Assembly (NCBI RefSeq): GCF_037893015.1
Contig: NC_133665.1
Location: forward strand, 196,700,714-196,764,713
Length of the DNA stretch: 64,000 bases
DNA from: Macrotis lagotis
Lineage: Eukaryota > Chordata > Mammalia > Peramelemorphia > Peramelidae
Reading direction: 5' to 3'
Below, in pieces: positions 34,201 through 42,905 of this stretch (position 1 is its first letter; every line of letters begins with the position of its first letter). Under the pieces are notes generated by a model. That model did not search any database. It saw only the letters and a list, made by a program, of their open reading frames with translations, and had not been told where the DNA came from. A program made the translations under genes and the position numbers.

Positions 34201-35607
34201 GGGCCTTTGAATTAAGTCTTCAGTCCCATTTTATGGTTGGAGAAACTGAGGACTCCACCTGTCTTGTCGTGGTGCCAACCCTGCGCTGCCTCTGTGGAAG
34301 GCCATCTTGGACCCCACTGCCTCCTAAATGGCCTTGGGCTTTACCCAGCAGGGGTGCACCAGGGGATGGGGAGCTGCTCACAGTCACGAATCCATTTTGG
34401 TATTTCTCCTCCCAGTTTATCACGCAATCTATCTGGAAGAGATGGCAGCCTCAGAAGTCACACGGAAATTGGCTTCAGCATTTAACGTTCCTTTGCACCA
34501 GATTAACCAGGTTTACAGACAGGGTCCCACCGGGATTCATGTTCTCCTTAGTGACCAGGTAAGGGAGCTGGCCTGCCCTGGAGGTGCTAGTGTCTACCTA
34601 CTAACTGCTGGACCAGTGTGGCTCCCCCTTTTTTCAGAGCCTCCTTGAGCAAGCCCAGGTTTTAATGAGGCTTAGGCAAAGACTAGAGAAGGATGCTTGT
34701 TCTTTTGTCACGAGCAGATTCAGTTCCATCCCCCAAGTCTGCCACCTACACTGTGGCCAAGAGCTAGGAACAACAGCTTCCAGGTGGAGTGGGTAGGATG
34801 GCTGAGACCTCAGAACCACTTGGTGTAGCTGGGGCCAAGTGGACCACCGGCTCTTGGCATGGTCTCTTCAGGAAAGAGATAAGGACCTAGTGACAGTTGA
34901 TCATCCACATGTACCCCTTTCTCAACCAGAGACCTCACCTCCTTGGGAGGGTCCCAAGGGAAAAGACCAAGGTCCAGCTGTGTTTCTGAGTGGTTATTTT
35001 GAGAGTCAGATGTCACTTATGGGAACAGCATAGACTGTGAGAGGAGTCTCTTCTCCCCAGAACCTCCTGCCGCTCTTTTGATGATCAAGGCAGGAAGATG
35101 GGGATTAATTGTGCTGCTTCCCCTTTGCTTCATTCTTCTAGGTGGTTCAAAACTTTCAAGATGAGAGTTGTTTCTTATTCGCCACCATAAAAGGTATCTC
35201 GTGTGCTTGGGAGTGGGAGAGCTGAGTCAGGGTGTTGGGTCACATTCCTCACCGGGGAGAGCCATGGAGGTTCTCAGAGAGTCTCCCCAAGAATGGCTGA
35301 GAGGTGCCCTGATAAACAGAGAACCTTCTGGTTGATTTTTAAGACAGTGCCTTCTACCATCATCCCACAGAAGCCTGTCAGGATCCCCCTCTTCCTGGAC
35401 CTGAGGCTGCTGGGGAGGGTGGGTAGTGATCAGGCTCCTGGTCAATAGGTCACTCTCTGCAGGATTGTAAGGGGGAGGGATGGAGAAAGGAGCCCAGAAA
35501 TGAGTTTGGTGCATCTTGCTGTGGGTCACACTCTGACCACTATGGTCTGACTGCTTTTCTGTCCACCAGCGGAAAATGGTGAAGGATTCCATATCATTTT
35601 GAAATGA
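10453..35607 (+). CDS. UBP1: UBP1 (LBP-1) transcription factor, complete, 16 coding exons
   Basis: UBP1 is a CP2/grainyhead-family DNA-binding transcription factor, first described as binding the HIV-1 promoter initiator and later linked to placental vessel development and steroidogenic genes. Exons: 10453-10565, 13901-14052, 19021-19097, 20408-20513, 20815-20921, 21697-21849, 22078-22188, 22500-22607, 26923-27032, 28751-28805, 28956-29049, 29942-30032, 30461-30573, 34416-34558, 35142-35193, 35570-35607. They total 1623 nt, 540 codons plus TGA, with every phase matching; 540 is the length of human LBP-1b. The start ATG has a perfect Kozak context (gccgccATGg) and the protein opens [20 protein letters not shown]. 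The CP2 DNA-binding domain spans about residues 60-270 ([38 protein letters not shown]). A SAM-like domain (about 330-400, with [15 protein letters not shown]) and a dimerisation region (about 435-540) follow. No stop or frameshift interrupts it. Confidence 0.97.
11330..11545 (-). repeat. MIR-like / old tRNA-SINE fragment
   Basis: Carries the usual order in antisense: ttttacagtgggaaaacaga, then acttgcctcaaactacatgg, ctagtaagtgcctgaggcc. Strongly diverged. Confidence 0.55.
11560..12660 (-). repeat. LINE-1 ORF2 remnant, antisense
   Basis: The stretch 12060-12290 (gggtgtatcccataagtttt, ttggtatattatc, gatttgttctttgac, ttttattgcatt) follows the known antisense LINE-1 ORF2 pattern. Flanking T-rich sequence fits too but the limits are soft. 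A SINE splits it at 11861-12009. It is decayed and carries no usable frame. Confidence 0.55.
11861..12009 (-). repeat. tRNA-headed marsupial SINE inside the LINE-1 remnant
   Basis: Antisense copy: gcaaggcaatgaggttaagt, ctaggtaattattaagtgtc, tgaactcaggtcctcctgac, gccacctagccacccc. Possible duplicated flank tttgcttag / tttgctcag. Confidence 0.85.
13066..13225 (+). repeat. tRNA-SINE fragment with the gaaatggcaa...ccagtatttt body
   Basis: gtggatagagcactaggcct, gagttcaaatgcagcctc and gggaaatggcaagcccttcc mark the older, longer marsupial SINE type in sense orientation. Confidence 0.7.
13226..13333 (-). repeat. tRNA-SINE fragment, opposite orientation
   Basis: gtctgagactgaatttgaac and cagatcttcctaactccagg are the antisense tRNA-like head. 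It directly follows the sense copy, forming a head-opposed pair. Confidence 0.65.
13901..14052 (+). CDS. UBP1: UBP1 coding exon 2
   Basis: Acceptor ttcttttcttttttag. AG+T completes Ser, followed by [20 protein letters not shown] and later [20 protein letters not shown]. Donor is caag|gtgaga, phase 1. Confidence 0.95.
14293..14440 (-). repeat. tRNA-headed marsupial SINE
   Basis: Antisense copy with T-rich start, ggggttaagtgacttgccca, ggcaattattaagtgtttga, gaactcaggttctcctgac and gctctacctagcttcccc. Confidence 0.85.
14608..14665 (+). repeat. Direct repeat A, copy 1
   Basis: gcctcaaggggaaggcctgt atttggagaacctcacagca tttgga recurs at 15753-15808 with about five or six differences. Confidence 0.75.
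14803..14924 (+). repeat. Direct repeat B, copy 1
   Basis: ctccttgaaagttgaagggc through gtagcaaaagcaaggaagaa recurs at 16236-16357 with roughly ten differences over 122 bp. Confidence 0.8.
14940..15430. repeat. LINE-1 3'-end-like fragment (split by a SINE)
   Basis: Segments ttgccatgaatattttggtg, tctctggatcagaaggtatg, cataattctaaattgctctc and gcagctccaccatcaatgtc follow the familiar mammalian LINE-1 3' UTR series. Orientation and limits are uncertain. A SINE interrupts it at 15121. Confidence 0.5.
15121..15269 (+). repeat. Young tRNA-headed SINE (WSINE1-like) with perfect target-site duplication
   Basis: Full-length head gggcggctaggtggcacagt, body acctagctgtgtggccttgg and A-rich end. It is flanked by identical 17-bp copies aaaaatctctggatcag at 15104-15120 and 15270-15286. 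The perfect duplication implies a fairly recent insertion. Confidence 0.92.
15753..15808 (+). repeat. Direct repeat A, copy 2
   Basis: Second copy of repeat A, about 1.15 kb downstream in the same orientation. Confidence 0.75.
16236..16357 (+). repeat. Direct repeat B, copy 2
   Basis: Same order and orientation as copy 1. A and B copies are 195 bp apart in the first set and about 480 bp apart in the second. Confidence 0.8.
19021..19097 (+). CDS. UBP1: UBP1 coding exon 3
   Basis: Acceptor ctctttgaaacag. It encodes [20 protein letters not shown] and ends SGKLVK. Donor gtgagg, phase 0. It begins the DNA-binding fold. Confidence 0.95.
20408..20513 (+). CDS. UBP1: UBP1 coding exon 4
   Basis: Acceptor ttctccctgtag. 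It encodes [20 protein letters not shown], then [15 protein letters not shown]. Donor g|gtgcgt, phase 1. Confidence 0.95.
20815..20921 (+). CDS. UBP1: UBP1 coding exon 5
   Basis: Acceptor aaaaaaccacag. It encodes [20 protein letters not shown], then [16 protein letters not shown]. The donor is CAG|gtttgg, which lacks the usual purine and G at +3/+5 and is the weakest of the gene. Confidence 0.93.
21697..21849 (+). CDS. UBP1: UBP1 coding exon 6
   Basis: Acceptor gtattttatacag. It encodes [20 protein letters not shown] and on to [10 protein letters not shown]. Donor gtgaga, phase 0. This is the core of the CP2 DNA-binding domain. Confidence 0.96.
22078..22188 (+). CDS. UBP1: UBP1 coding exon 7
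   Basis: Acceptor ttttttttttcttttag. It encodes the basic stretch [20 protein letters not shown], then [12 protein letters not shown]. Donor gtaatg, phase 0. Confidence 0.95.
22500..22607 (+). CDS. UBP1: UBP1 coding exon 8, 36-codon in-frame cassette
   Basis: 108 nt, phase 0 at both ends, residues 274-309: [20 protein letters not shown] through SLAKRGS. Donor AGT|gtaagg. The human isoforms LBP-1a and LBP-1b are known to differ by 36 residues; this exon has exactly that size and phase and is the natural candidate cassette. That identification is inferred. Confidence 0.94.
22908..23012 (+). other. Candidate alternative terminal exon of UBP1
   Basis: About 300 nt after exon 8 a strong acceptor (tgctttttcgtctatttctggtag) precedes an open frame of 34 codons and TGA at 23010-23012, starting [20 protein letters not shown]. 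It is in frame with exon 8. An AATAAA at 23935-23940 could end such a transcript. It would make a UBP1 with the DNA-binding domain but no SAM or dimerisation part. No transcript evidence is available; it may be chance. Confidence 0.3.
24664..24683 (+). repeat. Poly(C) run of 20
   Basis: Twenty consecutive C. Such runs are hard to sequence and the length may be unreliable; as G on the other strand it could form a quadruplex. Confidence 0.9.
25232..25276 (+). repeat. (GT)n microsatellite, UBP1 intron 8
   Basis: Uninterrupted GT repeat of about 22 units followed by acgcgcgc. Confidence 0.95.
26923..27032 (+). CDS. UBP1: UBP1 coding exon 9
   Basis: Acceptor cttctttctccccag. It encodes [20 protein letters not shown] and on to STYSIPK. 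Donor AG|gtatgt, phase 2. Ser/Pro/Thr-rich linker, the fastest-changing part of the protein. Confidence 0.93.
27935..28150 (-). repeat. CR1/L3-like LINE 3'-end fragment
   Basis: Read on the minus strand it gives aggaattggggatgtttcat and gtcttcaagtacctg, close to the widespread amniote CR1/L3 tail (ggaactggggatgtttagcc, cttcaagtatttgaag). Very old. Confidence 0.6.
28751..28805 (+). CDS. UBP1: UBP1 coding exon 10
   Basis: Acceptor cttccttctccctag. It encodes [19 protein letters not shown]. Donor GAA|gtgagt, phase 0. A short 55-nt exon whose motif [12 protein letters not shown] is typical of UBP1. Confidence 0.95.
28956..29049 (+). CDS. UBP1: UBP1 coding exon 11
   Basis: Acceptor cccccttccccag. 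It encodes [20 protein letters not shown], then [11 protein letters not shown]. Donor G|gtatgg, phase 1. Start of the SAM-like domain. Confidence 0.95.
29942..30032 (+). CDS. UBP1: UBP1 coding exon 12
   Basis: Acceptor attctctttcag. It encodes [20 protein letters not shown], then [10 protein letters not shown]. Donor AG|gtagaa, phase 2. Core SAM-like helices. Confidence 0.95.
30461..30573 (+). CDS. UBP1: UBP1 coding exon 13
   Basis: Acceptor tcttgtgtctgcag. It encodes [20 protein letters not shown] and on to DPSNGAVY. Donor G|gtatgc, phase 1. Confidence 0.94.
30690..31040. repeat. L2/MIR-class fragments with a SINE piece
   Basis: gaagcttcttgagggcaggc and gtctctgctctcaaggggct belong to the mammalian L2/MIR3-type consensus. 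Between them, 30840-30908 is an antisense tRNA-SINE head (gatttgaactcagggcccg, gtgtcacctagatgctcc). Confidence 0.55.
32170..32508 (+). other. Unrecognised open frame in UBP1 intron 13
   Basis: 112 open codons with no ATG at the front, ending TAG at 32506-32508; it contains [20 protein letters not shown] and [20 protein letters not shown]. Composition is protein-like and richer in charged residues than a random frame, but I do not recognise a family. It could be an old processed pseudogene or a retroelement fragment. The A-rich DNA before it (31870-32120) fits either. Confidence 0.25.
34416..34558 (+). CDS. UBP1: UBP1 coding exon 14
   Basis: Acceptor ggtatttctcctcccag. It encodes [20 protein letters not shown], then [20 protein letters not shown]. 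Donor CAG|gtaagg, phase 0. Dimerisation region. Confidence 0.96.
35142..35193 (+). CDS. UBP1: UBP1 coding exon 15
   Basis: Acceptor cttcattcttctag. It encodes [17 protein letters not shown]. Donor G|gtatct, phase 1. Confidence 0.95.
35570..35607 (+). CDS. UBP1: UBP1 terminal coding exon 16
   Basis: Acceptor cttttctgtccaccag. It encodes [12 protein letters not shown] then TGA 35605-35607, matching the conserved UBP1 end HIILK. Confidence 0.95.
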
Positions 35608-37076
35608 AGCCAGGTGTGTGCTGGCCTTGCCTTGGTACACATCGAAGCCTCACTTCACCTTCTGCATATGGAGACTGGACCCGAGGGATGCCAGGGTTGG
35701 ACTTCACCGCTTACAAATGTTTCATATTGAAAACATGAGGGTGACCCTTGTGATGAACTGCCCAAGAGGTGGACTCGTTTCTTGTCATGGTCCTCACCAC
35801 AAGTCCTGAGCCGTGGGGAAGTGTGGAGATGGATGCAGAGTGCTGTGGGGCCACTCACCCTCGGCCGGGCTGGGAGCCACCTCACTCGCTGTGACACTGT
35901 CAGTCTGGAAACGAATGTAACCCCTTCTGTGCCAGCTCATCTGTCCCCACTAGAAACCCACCCCCCCCACCCCCGATGACCTCAGGGAGGCCTGGGGACA
36001 GGAGCAAGAAGCCTGGAAATCTGTGGAGACTTGTCAGGCGCGTAGTGGGTCAGGCCCTGCTCTGAGTGCATGGGAGTGTGTGAGGCATGGGGGACTCGGA
36101 CGTGTCCCAGGGCCACATGGGCATTGGACCTTGTTAAATACAGAACCATTGGAGGGGCTCCCTTCCCAGCATCCTCATTTCCTTTTTTGGGGAAAACTCT
36201 GCTCATGTCAACTTTTTTTCCTGTTTTTCTTTGTTTTTTACTCCCTCTTTTTTAAAAAAAAAAAATGTTGAACCCTTGGCCTAGATACCAGAGAGAAGTA
36301 ATCTATCAGAAAGCAGAAATATCTCCTGGCGGTAAGAGCTTGGGATTCCTTTTCGGAAGGTCTTGGTGGGCCACATGCAGGGGTCTGTCCCTCACTCACG
36401 CCCATCCCCCAGACAGGACCGCCCTTGGCCTTAGTATCAAGATGGGTGGACCTTCATCTTCCCCTCCCAATTCAGGAAGCCATGTTTGGACCGATTCCCT
36501 TGATGCCATTTTCATCTTTGGAGCCAACTAGTCACAAAGGTAAAATCTAGGATCATTTTGGAGCTCCTCAGTCACGCCTAGTGCTAAAGATGCACACAGT
36601 GGCTTTTGTCCCCTGACAGTTCTAACCTTGGGTCATATGTATGTACGTGCATGCATGGCTGGGCTTGGGTTGGAGGGGGCCAGGGTCTGTATCTTCTTTC
36701 CTTCCTGGGCCAGGGTCTGAAGTGTATCTGTGGGGACACTAAGGAGAACTGATCCCCACCAAAGGGATCCTCCCAGAGAGGAGCCTTTACATGACCAAAT
36801 AGCTCGTTCCCTGGTAATCAGTGGGGTCCAGTTCAGGGGCTGGGGGTTTGTTCCATTGCAATGATCACGACCTTGGACCTTCCTTCCATATGGTCTGAGG
36901 GCTGGGAAATCGCCCACTTGAATCTATCAAACCTCAGATTTCACAGAGGAAAGAAGTCCACCAATTTAGCCCAGACACCTGGAATTAAATTATAAAACCA
37001 GCAAATTGCTGTTTTAAAAAGTGGGGTGTGCACATTTTAGTTTTAATGATAATAAATGGTTTCTGAACATTTTGCA
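35608..37076 (+). other. UBP1: UBP1 3' UTR (main form)
   Basis: About 1.47 kb to the first good poly(A) signal at 37051. It holds an A-run (36253-36264) and otherwise no recognisable repeat. A longer form to 37791 is possible. Confidence 0.65.
37051..37056 (+). terminator. UBP1: UBP1 poly(A) signal AATAAA, proximal
   Basis: gataataaatgg, followed by ggtgtttgttttcctgcttt as a GT/T-rich downstream element. Placement is by motif only. Confidence 0.65.
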
Positions 37077-37512
37077 AAGGTGTTTGTTTTCCTGCTTTGT
37101 CACGGGACCCTCTGGGAGCCTCTCTGGCCAGTTGGCTTCTTGCTCCTCTGTTGTTGGATTGCTCAGCAGAGCTTTGGGCTCGCCCACTAAGGTCATTGTG
37201 TCCCCTGTGCCAGGCCCGGGAAGAAAAGGAGCCACACTGACCCAGCAAGCAGTGTTCCCTCCCTCAGACCCTTCTGGCCAAGTCTCTGACCAGTCATCTC
37301 TGTTTTTGAGGAGACTAGGTAGGTCTTTGAGAACACAGAGCCCCTTGTTGATAGTGCCGTCAGGACCAGGGGTCCTGGGGCATTACTGTTCCTGGCACAT
37401 GCCCCTTCTGCATCATATGGTTGATGGCTGCTCAGAAGCCTTGGAAGTGGCGGGCCTCCCTTCAAGCTGTCATGGCAAGATGGTGTGTTCTGTTCCTGTC
37501 ATCATTTAAAGA

Positions 37513-37514
<2 letters not shown>

Positions 37515-37549
<35 letters not shown>
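37515..37549 (+). repeat. (GT)n microsatellite downstream of UBP1
   Basis: Perfect GT run of about 17 units between the two possible UBP1 poly(A) signals. Confidence 0.95.
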
Positions 37550-37550
<1 letters not shown>

Positions 37551-37790
37551 CATTCACTTTGCTCAGAGACATGCGTCCTTGGAGAGCCCAGCAGTAAGCT
37601 CCCTGGCCTTCATGTCTCTGACAGGGCCATGACAGATCCACTGAGATAAGGGCCCAAGTGGTTTTGTTGGTGATGAAGTGGAGATTGCCAGGAGGGGAAC
37701 TGGTCACTGTGCAGACTGTCCCCTGGATGGGGAGGGAAGATCTCTTGCCTTATACCATGGGTGCATTTGTCAGGGTTTCTATGCTTTTTA

Positions 37791-37796
37791 AATAAA
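37791..37796 (+). terminator. UBP1: Possible distal UBP1 poly(A) signal AATAAA
   Basis: AATAAA about 740 bp after the proximal signal. It would extend the 3' UTR to 2.2 kb, through the (GT)n tract at 37515. Confidence 0.35.
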
Positions 37797-38899
37797 CTTG
37801 CAGATAAAAAGTTCTCATTCTGTCTTCTCTGAACTTTTATAGTGGGTAACCAAGGGCCTTTTGATTCAGTTGGTTGGTTTTTAGTGTACCCAGAGCTGAT
37901 TAAAAATTCTCCAGCTATCCACAGGATGAACTTTGAAGAAGACTGGGGCCTGACCTTGTCAGCAGGGACTGTTGACAGTTGTTTTCAAAAAGCAGGAAGA
38001 CAGCAAGAAAAAAAGTGTAAGATAAATGTGGAAGTGATGGTGGAGAAGAGGAGGAGGAAGGGCTTAAGGAATCCTCACAAGGGCTTCACCTGGCCTGACC
38101 AGGATCAGATTGCACTGGATCTGAACCCCATCTGAAAGGAAAAGGGGACTCAAGATGGCACTCAGCTAAGAAAGGAGAGGTTCATGATTACGTTTTGGAG
38201 AAAGGGAGAATCGCTGCACAGGGGAGATGTAGTCAGTCAACATTATCCATTCTCTACACCTCAAAAGTGTTGAGGATGTGGGGGAAAGAATTGTGCCTCC
38301 AGACAAGTCTAGATCACATCTAGGTAATAAAAAAAAGGATGGTGCTAAGGCCAGCAAGCTACTGAATGAACATTTTATCAAGGAAAATGGAAATTGTCAT
38401 GGAGGAGCAAGGGAGCAAGAATCCCAAGAGTAATAAAAAAAAAGTCTTAAGAGTTTCCAGTTCCATATGGTGCTAAAGGTGACTTCTTTTGAACCCCACA
38501 ATAATGCTGGGAGAGAGATACAGATGAAGAAACATGTATAGGCAGGCAAAGTGATTAGCCCAGAATAGCAAACAACTAATAATGCAATCTTAACTCCTGG
38601 ATGGATTCTGATCTGTCAGTCACAGAGATCAATCCTGAAGAAGAGAGATTGATGAGTAGAGTAAGATCAATCCACCGAATATACAGAGTGTTTGACGAAG
38701 CCAAAGATCCCAGGTACTGGAAGTATCCACTCCAGAATTTGATAAAAACAGAAAGTGGGAGGGGGCCAATATGGCAGAAATTTAGACCAACACTTCCCAC
38801 CACTTACTGAAGAGAGTCTTCAGATGGCAACCTCACCAAGATGTAAAAAGTCACACTAACTTTTTTTTTTAAATTGAAGGAGCAAGAAAACATAATTTT

Positions 38900-39075
38900 C
38901 AGGTCTATGGGTAGGGCCCTAGAGTTCATGACTAGGTGACAAGGTCAAGATAAAATGAACAGTTTTGATTCCATAAAATTAGTTTTTGCAAGGACATCTA
39001 ATGTACTTAAATAAGAGAAATGGGCAAATGGAGAAGAGTCTTTGCAGCAAGTCTCTGAACAAGGTGTTCCAATCA
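38900..39075 (+). repeat. LINE-1 ORF2 C-terminal remnant
   Basis: gagttcatgactaggtgaca, aacagttttgattccataaa and gcaaatggagaagagtcttt translate piecewise to EFMTR, NSFDSIKL and LQQVSEQG, the known end of mammalian LINE-1 ORF2 (EFMTRQ, NSFDYIKL, FANSTSDKG). Decayed by stops and small indels. Confidence 0.6.
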
Positions 39076-39204
39076 AACTATGTGAGTGATTGAGAATTCC
39101 CAAACTGAGATCAGGGGATAAATGTGGGCAGGGATTGTTCAAAGGAAGAAATCCCAGCTATCAACATCCATACGGAGAAAGTACATTGAAGCAGCACATC
39201 CAGA

Positions 39205-39250
39205 GAGAGAGAGAGTGTGTGTCTGTGTGTCTGTGTGTCTGTGTGTGTTT
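39205..39250 (+). repeat. Mixed (GA)n / (CTGTGTGT)n tract
   Basis: gagagagagagagtgtgtgt, then repeated ctgtgtgt units. Confidence 0.85.
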
Positions 39251-41359
39251 ATTCATCTTTAAAGCAGTGATAAATCATCCCTGAGATCCTGCTGGGTGCA
39301 TCCCAAAGGAGACTAGGCATTCCCTTGGCTGGAAGGGATTCCCCCAGTGGTTTTATCTGCTCACCAAGCCCCCTCCCCTTCACAGAAGTTGCCTTCTTGG
39401 CCTTTGGGAGGCCTTTCCCCAACTGGCTGCCAGATTGTATCCCTGGAAGGCTGGCTACGTTTTCCCTCTGGTTCTGGGGATAACCACAATGTCAAAGGGT
39501 TGGGGGTGTCCTGATGCTGATGTAATTGACTAAAGCCCCCATTCTAGTGTGCTCACCTCCCTTCATACCAATCTCACTATCAAAGAAATAGTCATTCCTG
39601 GCATGCATGAGGACCTCTCTCCCTGTCCAAGTAGCTGCTCAAAGGATTTGGTGGGCACTGCCCATGCCCCCAGGTTGTTTCAGTGTTGCCTCCATCTTGT
39701 TATGTGGCATTGGTCTTGTCCAGATATGGTCACTACTGAGTTGGATCCTACCTCATCTAGTCCTGCTCAGTCACCAAAGAACAGAAGCAGTGAGACCCAC
39801 TGTCATGTGGAAATTTTCTTGACTTTGCTTTTTTTTGGGGGGGTAGGGGGTGGTGGAGATAAAAATGAATTTTTGCCCATTGAAAAATTAAACATTTAAA
39901 TGACGCATCCAAACGACTGCCTGGTGTGCTTGGGGCTTCAGTTTACACCTTACAACAGGAAAGAGAAGTGATTTGACTGGTTGTGGTCTTCCCTGCTCAG
40001 CACAAACCATGTCACCAGTCACTTCCAAAGGCAGACAGCCAGCTTTCCTCTTGTGGGCCAGCAGCAGGCAAAAAGCCCTGAGCATCCTCTGAGGATGAGG
40101 GGACCATTGGTCAGACCCCCCCCCCCAGGATCAGACTACTACCAGACCAGGACCTAAAGGCCACCTCCCCAGAGGCAGACAGGAAACAGCCCTGGTGGTG
40201 CTCCTGGTCTTTTCCTCTTCACAGGTCACTTCTGGTCTGGGCTGTGTGGGCTTGTGGGAACAGGACGCACAGTGACTCCTAAGTCTCAAACTCATCCCAT
40301 CCAAAGCTCTGACCCTTTCAGAGGGTTCCCTCTCCCTTCTGGCCACTAGCACGACTCCTTGGAGGTCACCCACTTTTATAGCAACCTCTGCACTCGAGGT
40401 CCAACATCTGGACCTTGGGCCCCACTCCCTCTGAATCTTGGGGGATTTTCCTCTAAAGGAGACGGAATAGGTTTGTCTACACCAGGACACCTTTCTGGTG
40501 TCTCCCCCTTGGCCCCCTTGAGTCATGTTCCTGCTGGTCCTGCCAGGCCCCCTCATTCTGGGGAAAGCAGGAAGGGGGACAGGACCCTTACAAAATCATC
40601 TTTGTGGTCCCCCAGACCATCCCCTTTCCTGGTGGTCCCCTCCTCCTCAGTGCACAATCTCTCCCTGTTAGAATGGAAGACCCTTGAAGGGGATAAATCT
40701 CTCTGATATCTCGCAATAGGTGCTCAGGGTTTGTGGATGCATGAAGGGCATGCAGCCTGCGCTCTGTGCTCCGCAGGGCCACTCCTCTTCCTCTTTCCTT
40801 CTTGCTTTGGGTGGACCCCACATGGATTCCCATTCTAGCTTCTAAAGCTAGGAATGCAATCCAACAAAAAGAAGATGGAGAATTTTTTGAGAACTTTTCT
40901 TTTTTTCACCGTCAGAGACCTAGGCAAAGCCTTGTTTTCAGGGGTTAGAAAGATCTCTCCAGGTTTCCTTGCCTGCTTCCTTCACCTTTGTCCCGATCCC
41001 ACTTTCTGTTGTGGCTACAGGTGCTCTCCAGGGGCCCTGTCCTCAGAGATGAAGGGCCCCTGAGCTGTGGTGGTCTGCTGCAAGGGGCTTCTCCCATAGT
41101 GTCCCCCAGCTCTCTATGAAGGCTTCTGCCCTCTGCATAGCCACCGTTAGTGAAGATGTTCTGAATGCTACAGAATGGATGACTCCTCATGCTCATGAGA
41201 ATGTTTGGGGGCTGGCTCACATGGGCCACAGGATGAGAAGCCTGGGGTTCAGAAAATCAAGTAACCTCCCTGAAGAGGCCATCGAACTAGCATGGGGACC
41301 AGTGCCCTGCCCAAGGTCTTCGGGCTGTAGATTAAGCATCCTTCCCATTTTTCAGACAT

Positions 41360-41693
41360 TTCTGACTCTTCACAACCCCATTAGGAGTTTTTGCCATGTC
41401 CTTCTCCAGCTCATTTTACAGGAGAGGAAACTGAGGCAAACAGTGAAGTGACTTGTCCAGAGTCTCACAGCTACCAAGGATCTGAGGTTGGATTTGAATT
41501 TAAGTCTTAGGGAATGGCTAGGTGGCATAGTGGATAAAGCACCAGCCTTGGAGTCAGGAGTACCTGACCATGTGGCCTTGGGCAAGCCACTTAACCCCGT
41601 TTGCCTTGCAAAAACCTAAAAAAAAAAAAAAAAGAATTTAAGTCTTTCTGATTCCAGGTCTTGTGCTCTATGGCCTCTGGCACTCCCTGGCTG
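41360..41693 (-). repeat. Older tRNA-SINE, host of a younger insertion
   Basis: Antisense long-type SINE: ctgactcttcacaacccca, tccttctccagctcatttta, ggaaactgaggcaaacagtg, then the tRNA-like head ending tccctggctgc. Interrupted at 41509-41633. Confidence 0.75.
41509..41633 (+). repeat. Young WSINE1-like insertion with an internal deletion
   Basis: Head gaatggctaggtggcatagt gga... to gtcaggagtacctga, then a jump to ccatgtggccttgggcaagc and an A-tail of 15. About 45 bp of the usual middle (including the B-box region) is missing. Flanked by identical 13-bp copies gaatttaagtctt at 41496 and 41634. Confidence 0.9.
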
Positions 41694-42195
41694 CTCAAAG
41701 GCTTCCTAGAGGAGCCAGATTAGTAAACTGAGGATCAGAGAGAGTGAGGGACCTAGGCAGGGCAAGGGAGAGCAAGAATTAGGATCCCAGCCAAACTCCC
41801 ACCCACCATGTTGGTCATTTCATTGATATTTGGGCCTCTTGACTCCTCAACATTAAGAGTAGGTCTGAGTATTACTCATCTTATTGTACATCCTGGGACT
41901 TAGGACAAATTCTGGGAAGGGGGAAAAGGCTCCTCTTCCATCTGTTTTTAGAGACAATGATAGAGACAATGATATTTGTGCAACTCCATTGGCTTTTGCT
42001 TTCATGGGAGGCCTTTGTGTTGCACAGAGAAGAAATTTCACTAGAACTAATTCTTTTGGGTATTGTTTTTAAAAGTTGAATTAATATTTTATCAATGCTC
42101 TGTTAATATTTTATTTAGCATTTTTCATTTATGGTCTTTAGGGAAATTGGTTGACAATGTTTTTAGGGTTATTTTTTCAGGTTTTTTTTGGGGGG

Positions 42196-42358
42196 CGTTG
42201 TTTTGTTTTGTTTTTTAGTTTTTGCAAGGCAATGGGGTTAAGTGGTTTTCCCAAGGCCACACAGCTAGGTAATTCTTAAGTGTCTGAGATCAGATTTAAC
42301 TCAGGTACTCCTGACTCCAGGGCCAGTGGTCTATCCACTGTGCCACCTAGATGCCCCC
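42196..42358 (-). repeat. tRNA-headed marsupial SINE
   Basis: Antisense copy: tttttgcaaggcaatggggt, ctaggtaattcttaagtgtc, ctcaggtactcctgactcca, ctgtgccacctagatgcccc. Confidence 0.87.
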
Positions 42359-42654
42359 TATTTTTCCAGGTTTTAGCACAAATGCTACATGTTTCACAAA
42401 AGTCATTCTATTTTCACTAATCTGTGGAATACAGGAATAATTTATTCTTGGAAGATTTAAAGTAATTTCACAGTGAAACTAGGCCATGATCTTTTTGCGA
42501 AGGTAACTTTGGTGACATAGTTTTCCCTTCAAGTTTGGTCTATAGGTTACCAATTCCTATTGTAACCATGGGAATGAATCGAATTGTATGGTAATCACCT
42601 ATTTACTTCAGCTTCTTGAAGAGCCACAAATTGGAGGGAATCAATAAAGAATGC

Positions 42655-42905
42655 CTAAAAAGGTAAAATGGAGGAAGTAGAAAGTAGAATGATAAGGAGA
42701 TGGAGAGATGATGCTGGGGGTGATAGAGATAGAGGGATTGTGGTAGGGATGGAGAGGGAGTATAGAGAAGGGAGGGTGGGGATGAAGGTGGATGATGGAG
42801 ATAGAAAGGATGGCAGGATGAAGGGAAGATAGTGGGAATAGAGGGGGTTGGCGAGATGGAGGAGCGATGATAGGGATGGAGGGGTGTGAATGACAGGAGG
42901 GAAGT
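42655..42905 (+). repeat. Degenerate purine-rich GATGGAG repeat
   Basis: About 250 bp of loosely repeated gatggagagatg/gatagagat/ggagggatg units, almost pure purine on the plus strand. It looks like a decayed minisatellite. Confidence 0.6.

Larger units (their letters stand above)
30574..34415 (+). other. UBP1: UBP1 intron 13
   Basis: 3.8 kb with an L2/MIR-type fragment at 30690-31040, a G-run at 31400, an unrecognised AT-rich stretch with an ORF near 32170-32508, another L2/MIR-type fragment at 32570-32680 and a MIR-like piece at 33130-33235. Confidence 0.7.
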
